In this document: piece by piece, positions 1 through 7,382 of the stretch | Layout of the letters: each line of letters begins with the position of its first letter | Numbering within the stretch: the stretch's first letter is position 1 | Origin: Rhizobium leguminosarum bv. trifolii WSM2297 | Lineage (GTDB): Bacteria > Pseudomonadota > Alphaproteobacteria > Rhizobiales > Rhizobiaceae | Direction of reading: 5' to 3' | NCBI RefSeq assembly: GCF_000271845.1 | Contig: NZ_JH719395.1 | Coordinates: 1,670,146 to 1,734,145 of the forward strand | Length of the DNA stretch: 64,000 nt | Notes under the pieces: model-generated | Told to the model about the DNA's origin: nothing | What the model saw: only the letters and a program-made list of their open reading frames with translations | Databases searched by the model: none | Made by a program: the position numbers and the translations under genes

Positions 1-263
1 TCGTGCCGGCAAGCCGCCTCGGTCATCCCGCCGATGGCCGGATCTGGCTGGAGCAGAACGGCAAGCGCGTCCAGGACGGTGACCTCAACCAGATGATCTG
101 GAAGGCGCCTGAGATCATCGCCGAGCTCTCGAAGCTCTTCGTGCTGGCGCCGGGCGATGTGATCATGACCGGCACACCAGCCGGCGTCGGCGCGGTTGCC
201 AGGGGCGACCGCATCACCTGCGGCATCGACGGCGTGGCAACGCTGTCGGTCGAGGTCATCTGA
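1..263 (+). CDS. Fumarylacetoacetate hydrolase family protein, C-terminal part
   Basis: Only the last 87 codons are in the window; the reading frame is open to the left edge, so the gene begins upstream. The C-terminal stretch ending in GDVIMTGTPAGVG is the signature of the FAH fold (fumarylpyruvate or acylpyruvate hydrolases and related isomerases of aromatic breakdown), in which a metal-dependent active site cleaves C-C bonds of 2,4-diketo acids. The next gene starts 12 bp after the stop on the same strand, so the two are probably cotranscribed. The exact substrate cannot be read from this fragment. Confidence 0.88.
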   Translation, partial: VPASRLGHPADGRIWLEQNGKRVQDGDLNQMIWKAPEIIAELSKLFVLAPGDVIMTGTPAGVGAVARGDRITCGIDGVATLSVEVI

Positions 264-275
264 GCGGAGGATACC

Positions 276-806
276 ATGCCGATCTACGCCCTGGGCGGAC
301 TGACCCCGAAGCTACCGCCCGCCGGCTTTCACTGGATCGCGCCGGATGCGCATGTGATCGGCGACATCGAGCTCGGCGAGAATGTCGGCATCTGGTTCGG
401 CTCGGTGCTGCGCGGCGACGATGAGCGGATCACCATTGGCGCCGGCACCAACATCCAGGAAGGCGTGATGGCCCATACCGACATGGGCTTCCCGCTGACC
501 ACGGGCAAAGGCTGCACCATCGGCCACCACGCCATCCTCCACGGCTGCACGCTCGGCGACAACGTGCTGATCGGCATGGGCGCCACCATCCTGAACGGCG
601 GGAAGATCGGCAGCAACTGCCTGGTCGGCGCCAATGCGCTGGTCACCGAAGGCAAGGAATTTCCCGACAACTCCCTGATCGTCGGAGCACCTGCCCGCGT
701 CGTGCGCGTGCTGGATGAGAAGGCTGTCGAGAGTATTCGCCGTTCGGCGGAAAATTATGTGGCGAACTGGCAGCGGTTTGCGCGGGATCTGAAGGTCATT
801 GGGTGA
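276..806 (+). CDS. Gamma-class carbonic anhydrase family protein
   Basis: A 176-residue protein made of left-handed beta-helix hexapeptide repeats, the usual size for bacterial gamma carbonic anhydrase/YrdA-PaaY type proteins. The three zinc-ligand histidines are visible as His67 (AHTD), His84 (GHHA) and His89 (LHG), and the conserved RGD is at 46-48. Such trimers bind metal between subunits; some hydrate CO2 and others have no proven activity. It follows the FAH gene by 12 bp with an AGCGGAGG-type ribosome site ahead of the ATG, which suggests an operon. Catalytic activity is inferred, the fold is clear. Confidence 0.9.
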   Translation: MPIYALGGLTPKLPPAGFHWIAPDAHVIGDIELGENVGIWFGSVLRGDDERITIGAGTNIQEGVMAHTDMGFPLTTGKGCTIGHHAILHGCTLGDNVLIGMGATILNGGKIGSNCLVGANALVTEGKEFPDNSLIVGAPARVVRVLDEKAVESIRRSAENYVANWQRFARDLKVIG

Positions 807-826
807 TTAGCTGGGAATTGCGGGCG

Positions 827-869
827 TCCTCGCCCTTCGAGGCCCTTTGCGGGCTACTTCAGGATGAGG
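827..869 (-). repeat. Degenerate intergenic repeat (CCTCAT...CCTCGAAGG family)
   Basis: Read on the minus strand, this gap holds CCTCATCCTGAAGTAGCC followed by a CCTCGAAGGGCGAGGA block. The same layout (CCTCATGCTGAGG then CCTCGAAG) recurs at 48913-48964. A short stretch at 884-905 (CCCACGGCACGCC) also resembles the outer end of the larger palindromic repeats at 10 kb and 51.5 kb. It looks like a decayed non-coding repeat. Confidence 0.5.
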
Positions 870-931
870 CCGGAGAGAGGTGATGGGTGTCCCACGGCAC
901 GCCTGCAAAGAAGAGAAGTAAAGTCTGGCGC

Positions 932-1645
932 TCACCAAATCCCCGGAATCCAGCGCCAGCGCACCCGCCCCATATACTCGGCATATCCCTCGAGCCCCTT
1001 GCGCAATTCCGCCTCCTCCCCCAGCGTCCGGCCGAAAAGCACCACGACCAGCAGCCCCACGGGGATCAGCGCGTAGAGCGAGCCAAGCGACAGCGCCATT
1101 CCGATGCCCAGCACGATGGCGAAGGCGTATCCGGGGTGGCGGATGACCGCATAGGGGCCGGTGTCGATCACCTTATGGTCGCGATCGGTTTGGATGCGCA
1201 CCGTCGGCTCGAAGTGCCGGTTGACGGACTGCGCCCAGGTCGGGCCCAAATAGCCCGATGTCATCAGGATATAGCCGATGAAAACGACCCAATCGGGCTG
1301 CGGCGCCCAATGGAAACGCCCGTCATCGAAGGCGCCGACCGGAAGAAGAATGGCCGCAAAGAGGATGATCGTCAGTGTCGCCACCACGGCGTCCCAGGCC
1401 TTGGTGCCTTTCTGGTATCGGCTGCGCGCCGCAAACAGTTCCGGGTTCACGCGCCAGATCCAGATCATCGCGACAAATGTCAGCGCAAGAAAGAGGCCGA
1501 GAAACATCCAGCCCCGCGGCCAATCGAGCCTGCCGGCTGGCCAGAAGAGCGCGGCAAACATCAGGGCGATGGTTATCGCAAGCGATCCGAGCGATGGCGC
1601 TGCGGCTGCGAATATCTGAACGGGGCGGATGTCCTGCCGTGTCAT
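932..1645 (-). CDS. Integral membrane isoprenylcysteine/phospholipid methyltransferase-like protein
   Basis: About 237 residues with several hydrophobic segments and a C-terminal block (RHPGYAFAI, then EEAELRKGLEGYAEYM) that matches the SAM-binding tail of the ICMT/PEMT superfamily of membrane methyltransferases. The bacterial substrate is not known. I place the start at the internal ATG at 1645 because an AAGGAG site precedes it; the longer frame would start at 1681. The gene lies 51 bp downstream of the SnoaL-like gene and is probably cotranscribed with it. Confidence 0.78.
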   Translation of the reverse strand: MTRQDIRPVQIFAAAAPSLGSLAITIALMFAALFWPAGRLDWPRGWMFLGLFLALTFVAMIWIWRVNPELFAARSRYQKGTKAWDAVVATLTIILFAAILLPVGAFDDGRFHWAPQPDWVVFIGYILMTSGYLGPTWAQSVNRHFEPTVRIQTDRDHKVIDTGPYAVIRHPGYAFAIVLGIGMALSLGSLYALIPVGLLVVVLFGRTLGEEAELRKGLEGYAEYMGRVRWRWIPGIW

Positions 1646-1696
1646 GACCGCCGCTCCTTTCTCCTCGGGATATACGCCCACTTCAAGGTCGGGCGA

Positions 1697-2095
1697 TCAG
1701 CTCTCGCCCCGAAGCTGGGCTTCGATCGCCGCCTTGTCGATGACCGACCAGACCTCGACGATCTTTCCGCCGCGAAATTCGTAGATCACGTTCTCGGCGA
1801 AGGAAAGGCGTCGGCCGTTCACGTCGAGCCCGAGGAACTTTCCCTTCGGCGCGCAGTCGAAGCCGAGCCGGCACGCAACGTAAGGCGGATCGGCAACCAG
1901 CGTCACAACATTGAAATAGAGATCGGGAATGTCATCGAAATCCCGCTCCAGCATTTCGACGTAACCCGACACCCCGAGCCGCCGGCCGTTATGCACCGCG
2001 CCATCATCGACGAACTGCCCGAGTTTCGGCCAGTCCTGCCTGTTCAGGCAGGCGATGTAGCCGCGATAGAGGTCCGAGAGTTCAGTCTTGGTCAC
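1697..2095 (-). CDS. SnoaL-like ester cyclase/polyketide cyclase fold protein
   Basis: A 132-residue protein of the NTF2-like alpha+beta barrel class. Features of the ester cyclase group are the N-terminal helix, the FVDDGAVHNGRRLG strand, and the closing strands FAENVIYEFRGGKIVEVWSVID. Members bind small hydrophobic ligands, and only some are true cyclases. First gene of a likely two-gene unit with the membrane methyltransferase. Function in this organism is unknown. Confidence 0.75.
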   Translation of the reverse strand: MTKTELSDLYRGYIACLNRQDWPKLGQFVDDGAVHNGRRLGVSGYVEMLERDFDDIPDLYFNVVTLVADPPYVACRLGFDCAPKGKFLGLDVNGRRLSFAENVIYEFRGGKIVEVWSVIDKAAIEAQLRGES

Positions 2096-2407
2096 GCGAC
2101 TGCTCCTGCTTGTCGGCAGTTTCTGTCAGAAAGGTAGGGTCGCGGGTTGATTTGGTTATGGCAGTTCCGCTGTCGCCATCCACATCGCCGTATGTGACAC
2201 GGGCCGCCAGCCCCCGTCCTTCGACGGTCAGGCACGGAACGAGATTTGAGACGGTGCCTCAGTTCTTCCCGTCGTTGATGGAGAGTTGAGGCTGCCGGTT
2301 GCTCCCTCTTCTCCCCAAGCGCAACCCGATGGCAACCCAACGTATCCCGCGTTCGCGTTGCCGGAGACTGCCGTGGCGGCAATACCTTATATCGTTGAAA
2401 AACCGCC
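2096..2407. other. Intergenic region, no gene seen
   Basis: This 312-bp gap lies between the start of the SnoaL-like gene and the stop of the unknown gene at 2408-2809. Open frames here (for example 2092-2454 minus) are Arg/Pro-rich, lack a ribosome site and overlap neighbours, so I do not call them. It presumably carries the promoter of the SnoaL-like gene; no clear operator was seen. Confidence 0.5.
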
Positions 2408-2809
2408 CTACTCGGCCGCTTCCAAAAACTGGCTGTTTCGTGAGGAAGCGGCAAGCGCCTGAACCCTGGCTTCCGCCTTGGCGATCAGCTGATAGAATTC
2501 GTCCTGGGCTTCGACATCCAGTTGAATGACAGCGTTGACGTCGTCGGGCGTATCACAGACGCAGGCGACGGCAGAAATGGGACAGATGCCGCCGGGGTAA
2601 CGCTTGCCGGTTCCGGTATAGGCGCGACGGCCCCAACGCTCGGAATAGATCGTTTCTTCCCGCTCGAGATGCAGGATCGTTCCCTTGCAGGCGGTCACAA
2701 TGGCCGCTTTGCCGTAGGCGAACCAATGATAGTTCAGCCTTCGGAGAATATATTTGCCGGTGATATCTTCGCCAGCCAGTTCGGCAGGGTTTTCAATCAT
2801 TCTGATCAT
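2408..2809 (-). CDS. Conserved hypothetical protein
   Basis: A 133-residue acidic protein with an amphipathic C-terminal helix and a central Cys cluster (GGICPISAVACVC, three cysteines in a short span). I recognise no family. The start at 2809 (MIRMIENPAE) is preferred because GAGGGA lies 8 nt upstream; the frame could also begin at 2845. It stands alone between longer gaps. The Cys cluster could bind a metal or form disulfides, but nothing else supports that. Confidence 0.65.
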   Translation of the reverse strand: MIRMIENPAELAGEDITGKYILRRLNYHWFAYGKAAIVTACKGTILHLEREETIYSERWGRRAYTGTGKRYPGGICPISAVACVCDTPDDVNAVIQLDVEAQDEFYQLIAKAEARVQALAASSRNSQFLEAAE

Positions 2810-3043
2810 GAAGGCTTCCCTCAACGTTTGCAGAATATCCTTCATCTCTGCTGACGCGGCAAGTCAAAAAACGCTGCTTTTGGAGACACTTAGTCACAAA
2901 GTGTTTCCGATTCTTACACCAGGCACTCGCCGAGGATCTCGTTGGACACACAATTCTTCGTCGAATTTCCCGCTATCTGCACCCGATTTGGGCGTTGATC
3001 GAGGTAGCGCCAGGCTTGGCGTTTGAACGACGCCGCGTCCGGT

Positions 3044-3619
3044 TCAGGAGAACTCACCTGCCCGCGGACCGGCAAGCGTCACGCGCCAGCCCGTGCGCGA
3101 TTGGAAATCCTGAGTGGCCAGAAACGTATAGCCCGTCATGCGCCAGGGCCTCACGGCACTGGTCAGATTGTCGAGCACGTAGTCACCGCCATCCGTCCGG
3201 GCAATGAGAACGACATGGTTTTGATCATGCGGTCCAATGACCACGGACAGCGCCAACCTGTGCGATGGAAAACCAGCCTCGATCAGGTCCTTCATCTTCT
3301 GGAGGGCGTAGTCCTCACAGTCGCCACGGCCGGCAACCGGCAGGGACCAAACATCCTTGTTTCCGGAAGACGGGCGATCTTCCGCAGGGATAATGCGTCC
3401 ATTTACAGCACGATTGACCTTTTGAAGAAGCGCCATCCCTGCCGTGTCGTTCGGCTGTTGCGCCGCCGTCCTGCCGCACAGCCACTTGTACTTGGCGCAG
3501 GCTGCGGCGAATCCAACTGGTGCGCCGATGCTTCTCGTCACCGGCAGCGATGATCCAGCAACCGCCTGAAAAGGCACAAGAATGAATAAAACTGCAGCAA
3601 GAGAAAAGAGACGCTTCAT
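3044..3619 (-). CDS. Transglutaminase-like cysteine peptidase (BTLCP family), exported
   Basis: A 191-residue protein with an N-terminal signal peptide (to about residue 21). The papain/transglutaminase-like triad of the BTLCP family is visible: Cys101 in GRGDCEDYA, His135 in QNHVVL and Asp150 in YVLDN. Relatives include LapG, the periplasmic protease that releases surface adhesins, but most rhizobial members are untested. It is divergent from the secreted repeat protein at 3810, across an AT-rich 190-bp region. Whether the two cooperate is unknown. Confidence 0.85.
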   Translation of the reverse strand: MKRLFSLAAVLFILVPFQAVAGSSLPVTRSIGAPVGFAAACAKYKWLCGRTAAQQPNDTAGMALLQKVNRAVNGRIIPAEDRPSSGNKDVWSLPVAGRGDCEDYALQKMKDLIEAGFPSHRLALSVVIGPHDQNHVVLIARTDGGDYVLDNLTSAVRPWRMTGYTFLATQDFQSRTGWRVTLAGPRAGEFS

Positions 3620-3809
3620 AGCCGATTCCCTTATTTGTCCCGCGACTATAACAGAGGCGGGATAAAAATTTATTAAAATTTTATACTTACGAATTTAACC
3701 GTATTATATAACAGATACAGATTAACCATTGTTTATTCTTCACGTTAATTCATTGTTAGTATAAGAACTCTCCCCATTAACATTCGGTTAACCTTGGGAG
3801 ACGCGTAAA
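3620..3809. promoter_or_regulatory. AT-rich divergent promoter region
   Basis: This intergenic stretch between two divergent exported-protein genes is far richer in A+T than its surroundings, especially 3660-3770 (runs such as TTATTAAAATTTTATA). AT-rich promoters in rhizobia are common targets of Ros/MucR zinc-finger regulators, so such control is possible. At 3701-3712 GTATTATATAAC resembles the nearby Zur-type boxes but is one base short in spacing. Confidence 0.45.
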
Positions 3810-4892
3810 ATGATCAGCAGAGCATCGAAATTCGGCCTTGCCATTGCTTCCCTTCTGGCAAGCAGCAGCTTGGCAACGGCAGCCCCGGCTGTCGTTAATT
3901 GCGGCAGCGCAGTTCGCGGCACACTCGAATACAGGTTGTGCATGCCGACCAGAGCAATTCAGGCCGATAGCAAATTCAGTCCCAACGATAGCGATCACGG
4001 CAGCCAAAACGTTGGCGGCGGCAAGAAGACATCCAACACCGGTTCGGTCGCCAGCAATGGGAACGATGGCAATAGCAACAGCGGTGGCAGCGGCGAAGGC
4101 GCCGATCAGGGCGACGACACCGGCGGAAAAGATCAAGACCCGGGCAAGGATGACCACCACGGAAAGAACGACCACGGCGGCAAGGATCACGATGATCACG
4201 GCGGCGGCAAGGGCGGAAAAGACCACGACCACGGCAAGGATGGCAAGGGCCACCACGGAAAGGACGATCACGGCGGCAAGGACCGCGATGATCACGGCGG
4301 CGGCAAGGGTGGAAAAGACCGCGACCACGGCAAGGATGGCAAGGGTGGTCCCGGCAAGGGCGACAACGACGGCCCCGGCAAGAACGACAACGGCGGTTCC
4401 GGCAAGAGTGACAATGGTGGTTCCGGCAAGAGCGACAATGGCGGTTCCGGCAACAGCGACAATGGCGGTTCCGGCAAGAGCGACAATGGCGGTTCCGGCA
4501 ACAGCGACAATGGCGGTTCCGGCAACAGCGACAACGGCGGTTCCGGCAAGAGCGACAATGGCGGTTCCGGCAACAGCGACAATGGCGGTTCCGGCAAGAG
4601 CGACAATGGCGGCTCCGGCAAGAGCGACAATGGCGGTTCCGGCAACAGCGACAATGGCGGTTCCGGCAAGAGCGACAATGGCGGCTCCGGCAAGAGCGAC
4701 AATGGCGGCTCCGACAAGGGCGACAATGGCGGTTCCGGCAAGAGCGACAATGGCGGCTCCGGCAAGAGCGACAATGGCGGTTCCGGCAAGAGCGACAATG
4801 GCGGTTCCGGCAAGAGCGACAATGGCGGCTCCGGCAAGAGCGACAATGGCGGCCCCGGCAAGAGCGACAATGGCGGCCCCGGCAAGGGCTGA
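3810..4892 (+). CDS. Secreted Asp/His/Gly-rich protein with 8-residue tandem repeats
   Basis: A 360-residue protein with a clear signal peptide (residues 1 to about 25, ending ATAAPA), a short N-domain with two Cys (near VNCGS and YRLCM), an Asp/His/Lys/Gly-rich middle (about 105-190) and twenty repeats of GGSGKSDN or GGSGNSDN, ending GGPGKG. The middle resembles metal-binding loops; the repeats should be disordered and hydrophilic. I recognise no family. A strong terminator follows at 4935. Zinc uptake genes come next, so a periplasmic or surface zinc-binding role is possible but inferred. Confidence 0.7.
   Translation: MISRASKFGLAIASLLASSSLATAAPAVVNCGSAVRGTLEYRLCMPTRAIQADSKFSPNDSDHGSQNVGGGKKTSNTGSVASNGNDGNSNSGGSGEGADQGDDTGGKDQDPGKDDHHGKNDHGGKDHDDHGGGKGGKDHDHGKDGKGHHGKDDHGGKDRDDHGGGKGGKDRDHGKDGKGGPGKGDNDGPGKNDNGGSGKSDNGGSGKSDNGGSGNSDNGGSGKSDNGGSGNSDNGGSGNSDNGGSGKSDNGGSGNSDNGGSGKSDNGGSGKSDNGGSGNSDNGGSGKSDNGGSGKSDNGGSDKGDNGGSGKSDNGGSGKSDNGGSGKSDNGGSGKSDNGGSGKSDNGGPGKSDNGGPGKG
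4392..4871 (+). repeat. 24-bp tandem repeat array inside the secreted protein gene
   Basis: Twenty consecutive 24-bp units, consensus GGCGGTTCCGGCAAGAGCGA plus CAAT, each coding eight residues. Units differ mainly at three sites: AAG/AAC (Lys/Asn), TTC/CTC (GGTTCC against GGCTCC, synonymous), and one GACAAGGGC unit. The near identity, including silent positions, points to recent expansion or homogenisation. Because 24 is a multiple of three, other frames also stay open, giving false long reading frames on both strands. Confidence 0.95.
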
Positions 4893-4934
4893 CCTAACGC
4901 TGGCCGGGAGTAAACTCGACCGGCGAAAGAATGC

Positions 4935-4967
4935 AAAAGATGAGGCCGGTTTCCGGCCTCATCTTTT
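4935..4967 (+). terminator. Rho-independent terminator
   Basis: A perfect 15-bp stem (AAAAGATGAGGCCGG with its complement) around a TTT loop, ending in TTTT, 42 bp after the repeat-protein stop. It can work in both directions. Confidence 0.88.
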
Positions 4968-5036
4968 GTCACGTTTGAGTTTCCGTCGACTCCATCACTT
5001 TCAGGAAGATAAGCGAAAGACACTTCGCATTCATAG

Positions 5037-5090
5037 GAGCCATTCACCGCTCGGACGCGCGGTGGTTGGATTCCCGCGACAAGCATAGCA
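5037..5090 (+). repeat. Degenerate half of a RIME1-like palindromic repeat
   Basis: The stretch GAGCCATTCACCGCTCGG onward to ACAAGCATAGCA aligns with the right half of the intact palindromic element at 28382-28440 (GGAGTCATTCACGGCGCGG through GACGAGCACAGGA). The left half is missing. It lies in the gap between the repeat-protein terminator and zur. Confidence 0.55.
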
Positions 5091-5127
5091 TTGAGCCAGG
5101 TGAAGCGACCTCATTCCGGCCCGCGCT

Positions 5128-5526
5128 TTACGCAGCACAAGCCTGACACAATCCGCGGATCTCGATCGTCGTCTTCTCCGGCTTGAATTTTTGGCCTCGC
5201 ACCCAGCCCATCAGCCGGTGGTCGACCTCGTGGTCGTGGAATTCCATCACCTGGCCGCAGCTTTCGCAGATGGCGAAGGCGACGATGCCGTGGCTGTGGC
5301 AGTCGTCGCCCGGATGGGCGCAGGCAACGAAGGAATTGATGCTTTCGAGCCGGTGCACGACACCGTATTCGAGCAGCTTTTCCAGCGCCCGGTAAACCTG
5401 CAGCGGTGCGCGAAAACCGTGGTCACGCAGCTTGTCGAGGATGGTATAGGCGCTGAGCGGCCCTTCGGCCTTTTCGAGCACGTCGAAGACCAGCGACTGG
5501 TTCTTGGTGAGTTGCGGTGTCGTCAT
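5128..5526 (-). CDS. zur: Zinc uptake regulator Zur (Fur family)
   Basis: A 132-residue Fur-family repressor with an N-terminal winged helix (about 1-80) and a C-terminal metal/dimer domain. The structural zinc cysteines appear as CESCG and the terminal CQAC, and His-rich segments (CHSHG, EFHDHEVDH) supply further ligands. Zn-loaded Zur binds palindromic boxes and shuts off zinc import. It is the last gene of the znuC-znuB-zur run, starting 5 bp after znuB ends. Its context identifies it as Zur rather than Fur, Mur or PerR. Confidence 0.93.
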   Translation of the reverse strand: MTTPQLTKNQSLVFDVLEKAEGPLSAYTILDKLRDHGFRAPLQVYRALEKLLEYGVVHRLESINSFVACAHPGDDCHSHGIVAFAICESCGQVMEFHDHEVDHRLMGWVRGQKFKPEKTTIEIRGLCQACAA

Positions 5527-5531
5527 GAGCC

Positions 5532-6338
5532 TTATCCTTGCATGACTGCGCGGTGCCGCCTGAGGGGAAGCAGGCTGAGAATGAAGAGGATCAGCGCCGC
5601 GACCACGATCGACGGACCCGACGGCGTGTCGTAGGTGAGCGAGCCGAACAGCCCGCCGACGACGGCAATGGCCCCGATGACCGAGGCGAGCACCGCCATG
5701 ATCTCCGGCGTCGCCGAAAAGCGCCGCGCCGCAGCCGCCGGAATGATCAGCAGCGAGGTGATCAGCATGATGCCGACGATCTTCATGGCGATGGCGATGA
5801 CGACGGCCATCAAAAGCATGAAGAACAGCCGCGCCCGCTCCGGCTTCAGGCCCTCGGCCTCGGCAAGCTCGGCATTGACTGTCGCCGCCAGCAGCGGCCG
5901 CCAGAGCCAGGCCATTGCCACGAGCACGAACAGCCCACCACCCCAGATCAGCGCGATGTCGGTCGAGGAAACCGCGAGAATGTCGCCGAACAGGAAGGCG
6001 ATAAGATCGATCCGCACCCAGCTCATGAAGGCGACCATGACGAGGCCGATCGCCAATGTGGCATGCGAAAGGATGCCGAGCAGCGCATCGGCCGACAGCG
6101 CCTGACGTTTCTGCAGGAAGAGCAGCAGCACCGATACGAGGGCTGCGACGGCAAAGACGGCCAGCGTCAGATTGAGTTCGAAGAGCAGCGAAAGTGCGAC
6201 GCCGAGCAGCGCCGAATGGGCGATCGTATCGCCGAAATAGGCCATGCGCCGCCAGATGATGAAGCAGCCGAGCGGCCCCGTCGTCAGCGCCAGCCCGACG
6301 CCAGCGAGGATGGCGCGCACAAAGAAATCGTCAAGCAT
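5532..6338 (-). CDS. znuB: Zinc ABC transporter permease ZnuB
   Basis: A 268-residue membrane permease of the ABC-3 (metal) family with about eight hydrophobic helices. The start at 6338 (MLDDFFVRAI) is chosen because the family begins there and it overlaps the end of znuC by 8 bp, which fits translational coupling; the upstream extension to 6491 is low-complexity Met/Thr sequence read from the His tail of znuC. It forms the inner-membrane channel for Zn(2+) delivered by ZnuA. The zur gene follows 5 bp later. Confidence 0.95.
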   Translation of the reverse strand: MLDDFFVRAILAGVGLALTTGPLGCFIIWRRMAYFGDTIAHSALLGVALSLLFELNLTLAVFAVAALVSVLLLFLQKRQALSADALLGILSHATLAIGLVMVAFMSWVRIDLIAFLFGDILAVSSTDIALIWGGGLFVLVAMAWLWRPLLAATVNAELAEAEGLKPERARLFFMLLMAVVIAIAMKIVGIMLITSLLIIPAAAARRFSATPEIMAVLASVIGAIAVVGGLFGSLTYDTPSGPSIVVAALILFILSLLPLRRHRAVMQG

Positions 6339-7284
6339 GGCGGCCCTCCCCACGGTGGGAATGGGCATGCGCGTGTCCATGTCCATGGTGGTCGTCGTGA
6401 TCATGAGCATGGTCGTGCGCATGACCGTCATGCGCGTGCTCATCGCCAGCATGAGCGTGCTCATGGCCAGCATGAGCGTGATGCCCGTCATCGGGGTGGC
6501 AATGATCGGTCACCGTGCCGTCGGCATGCTGCACACGCCCATCCGGCAGGTGCGTATGGTCATGGTGATGGCTGTAGACGGCAAGCGTCTGCGCTGCGCG
6601 GCTGCCGAACAGGCGCACATATTCCGGGCTGCGGCTGACGGCTTCGGGCGTGCCGCGGCAGCAGACATGGCCGTTGAGGCAAATGACCGTGTCGGTCTCG
6701 GCCATGACCACATGCAGATCGTGCGAGATCAGCAGGATGCCGCAGCCGCTGGCGTTGCGGATCGATTTGATCAGATCGTAGAGCGCGATCTCGCCGGAGA
6801 AATCGACGCCCTGCACCGGCTCGTCGAGCACGAGCAGATCGGGTTTGCGGGCAATGGCGCGGGCCATCAGCGCCCGCTGGAATTCGCCCCCGGAGAGATG
6901 GTGCACCTCGGCGTCAAGCATATGGTCGATGCCGGCGGCTTCGAGTGCCGCACGCATGTCGCTTTCCGGCAGGGGCCCGGTCAGCGTCATCAGCCGGCGC
7001 ACCGAAAGCGGCAGCGTCCAGTCGATCGCAAGCTTCTGCGGGACATAGCCGACCTTCAGACCGGCAAGACGCTCCACCCTGCCCTCATTCGGCTTCAGCA
7101 CACCGATCGCCGCCTTGGCGCTGGTCGACTTGCCGGAGCCGTTCGGCCCGATCAGAGTGACGATCTCGCCGCGCGAGACGGAAAATTCGACACCGCGCAC
7201 AAGCCAGCGGCCGTTGCGCAGAACGCCGACATTTTCGAGCGAAACCAGCGGTTCGCCCTTCGTATTTGCGGGAGAGAGCATCAA
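6331..7284 (-). CDS. znuC: Zinc ABC transporter ATPase ZnuC with long His-rich tail
   Basis: 317 residues. ABC core: Walker A GPNGSGKST at 46-54, signature LSGGE at 130-134, Walker B LVLDEP at 151-156, switch His188 in ISHDL. After residue 238 comes a roughly 78-residue tail very rich in His/Asp/Ala, which should bind zinc or nickel and could act as a cytosolic metal sensor or buffer. ATPases of this family are usually near 250 residues, so the tail is an addition. First gene of znuC-znuB-zur; candidate Zur boxes lie just upstream. Confidence 0.95.
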   Translation of the reverse strand: MMLSPANTKGEPLVSLENVGVLRNGRWLVRGVEFSVSRGEIVTLIGPNGSGKSTSAKAAIGVLKPNEGRVERLAGLKVGYVPQKLAIDWTLPLSVRRLMTLTGPLPESDMRAALEAAGIDHMLDAEVHHLSGGEFQRALMARAIARKPDLLVLDEPVQGVDFSGEIALYDLIKSIRNASGCGILLISHDLHVVMAETDTVICLNGHVCCRGTPEAVSRSPEYVRLFGSRAAQTLAVYSHHHDHTHLPDGRVQHADGTVTDHCHPDDGHHAHAGHEHAHAGDEHAHDGHAHDHAHDHDDHHGHGHAHAHSHRGEGRHA

Positions 7285-7322
7285 ATTTTCCGACAGCGCT
7301 GTTGCATCCTGCTATTGCACAC

Positions 7323-7335
7323 GTTATAGCATAAC
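7323..7335. promoter_or_regulatory. Candidate Zur box (znuC side)
   Basis: GTTATAGCATAAC, an imperfect palindrome 39 bp upstream of znuC. It shares the GTTAT/ATAAC half-sites with the next box and matches the form of alpha-proteobacterial Zur sites as I know them. Binding is inferred. Confidence 0.65.
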
Positions 7336-7342
7336 GCAATTG

Positions 7343-7359
7343 ATGTAATAACATAACAT
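7343..7359. promoter_or_regulatory. Candidate Zur box (znuA side)
   Basis: ATGTAATAACATAACAT, an imperfect palindrome 23 bp upstream of znuA. It matches 15 of 17 bases with the site before the CobW-type gene at 8513-8529, which strongly suggests a common regulator. Confidence 0.72.
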
Positions 7360-7382
7360 CTGCAATTCAAGCGGAGCATTCG

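Noticed and set aside
887..2137. Long plus-strand frame opposite the membrane methyltransferase and SnoaL-like genes
   Set aside because: Basic, Arg/His/Pro-rich translation typical of antisense frames in GC-rich DNA; minus-strand genes have recognisable families.
4392..4871. Possible CRISPR array
   Set aside because: Units are contiguous 24-mers with no unique spacers and code for peptide repeats.
4292..5086. Minus-strand 264-codon frame of PEPPLSLL repeats
   Set aside because: It is the complement of the 24-bp array; the frame is open only because 24 is a multiple of three. No ribosome site or signal peptide, while the plus-strand gene has both.
3838..5088. Plus-strand frame rich in ATMAVPAR repeats
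   Set aside because: Same array read in another frame; overlaps the true gene throughout and runs past its terminator.
5538..6638. Plus-strand frame of 366 codons opposite znuB and znuC
   Set aside because: Low-complexity His/Asp/Arg/Glu sequence from the antisense of ABC genes; no family features.
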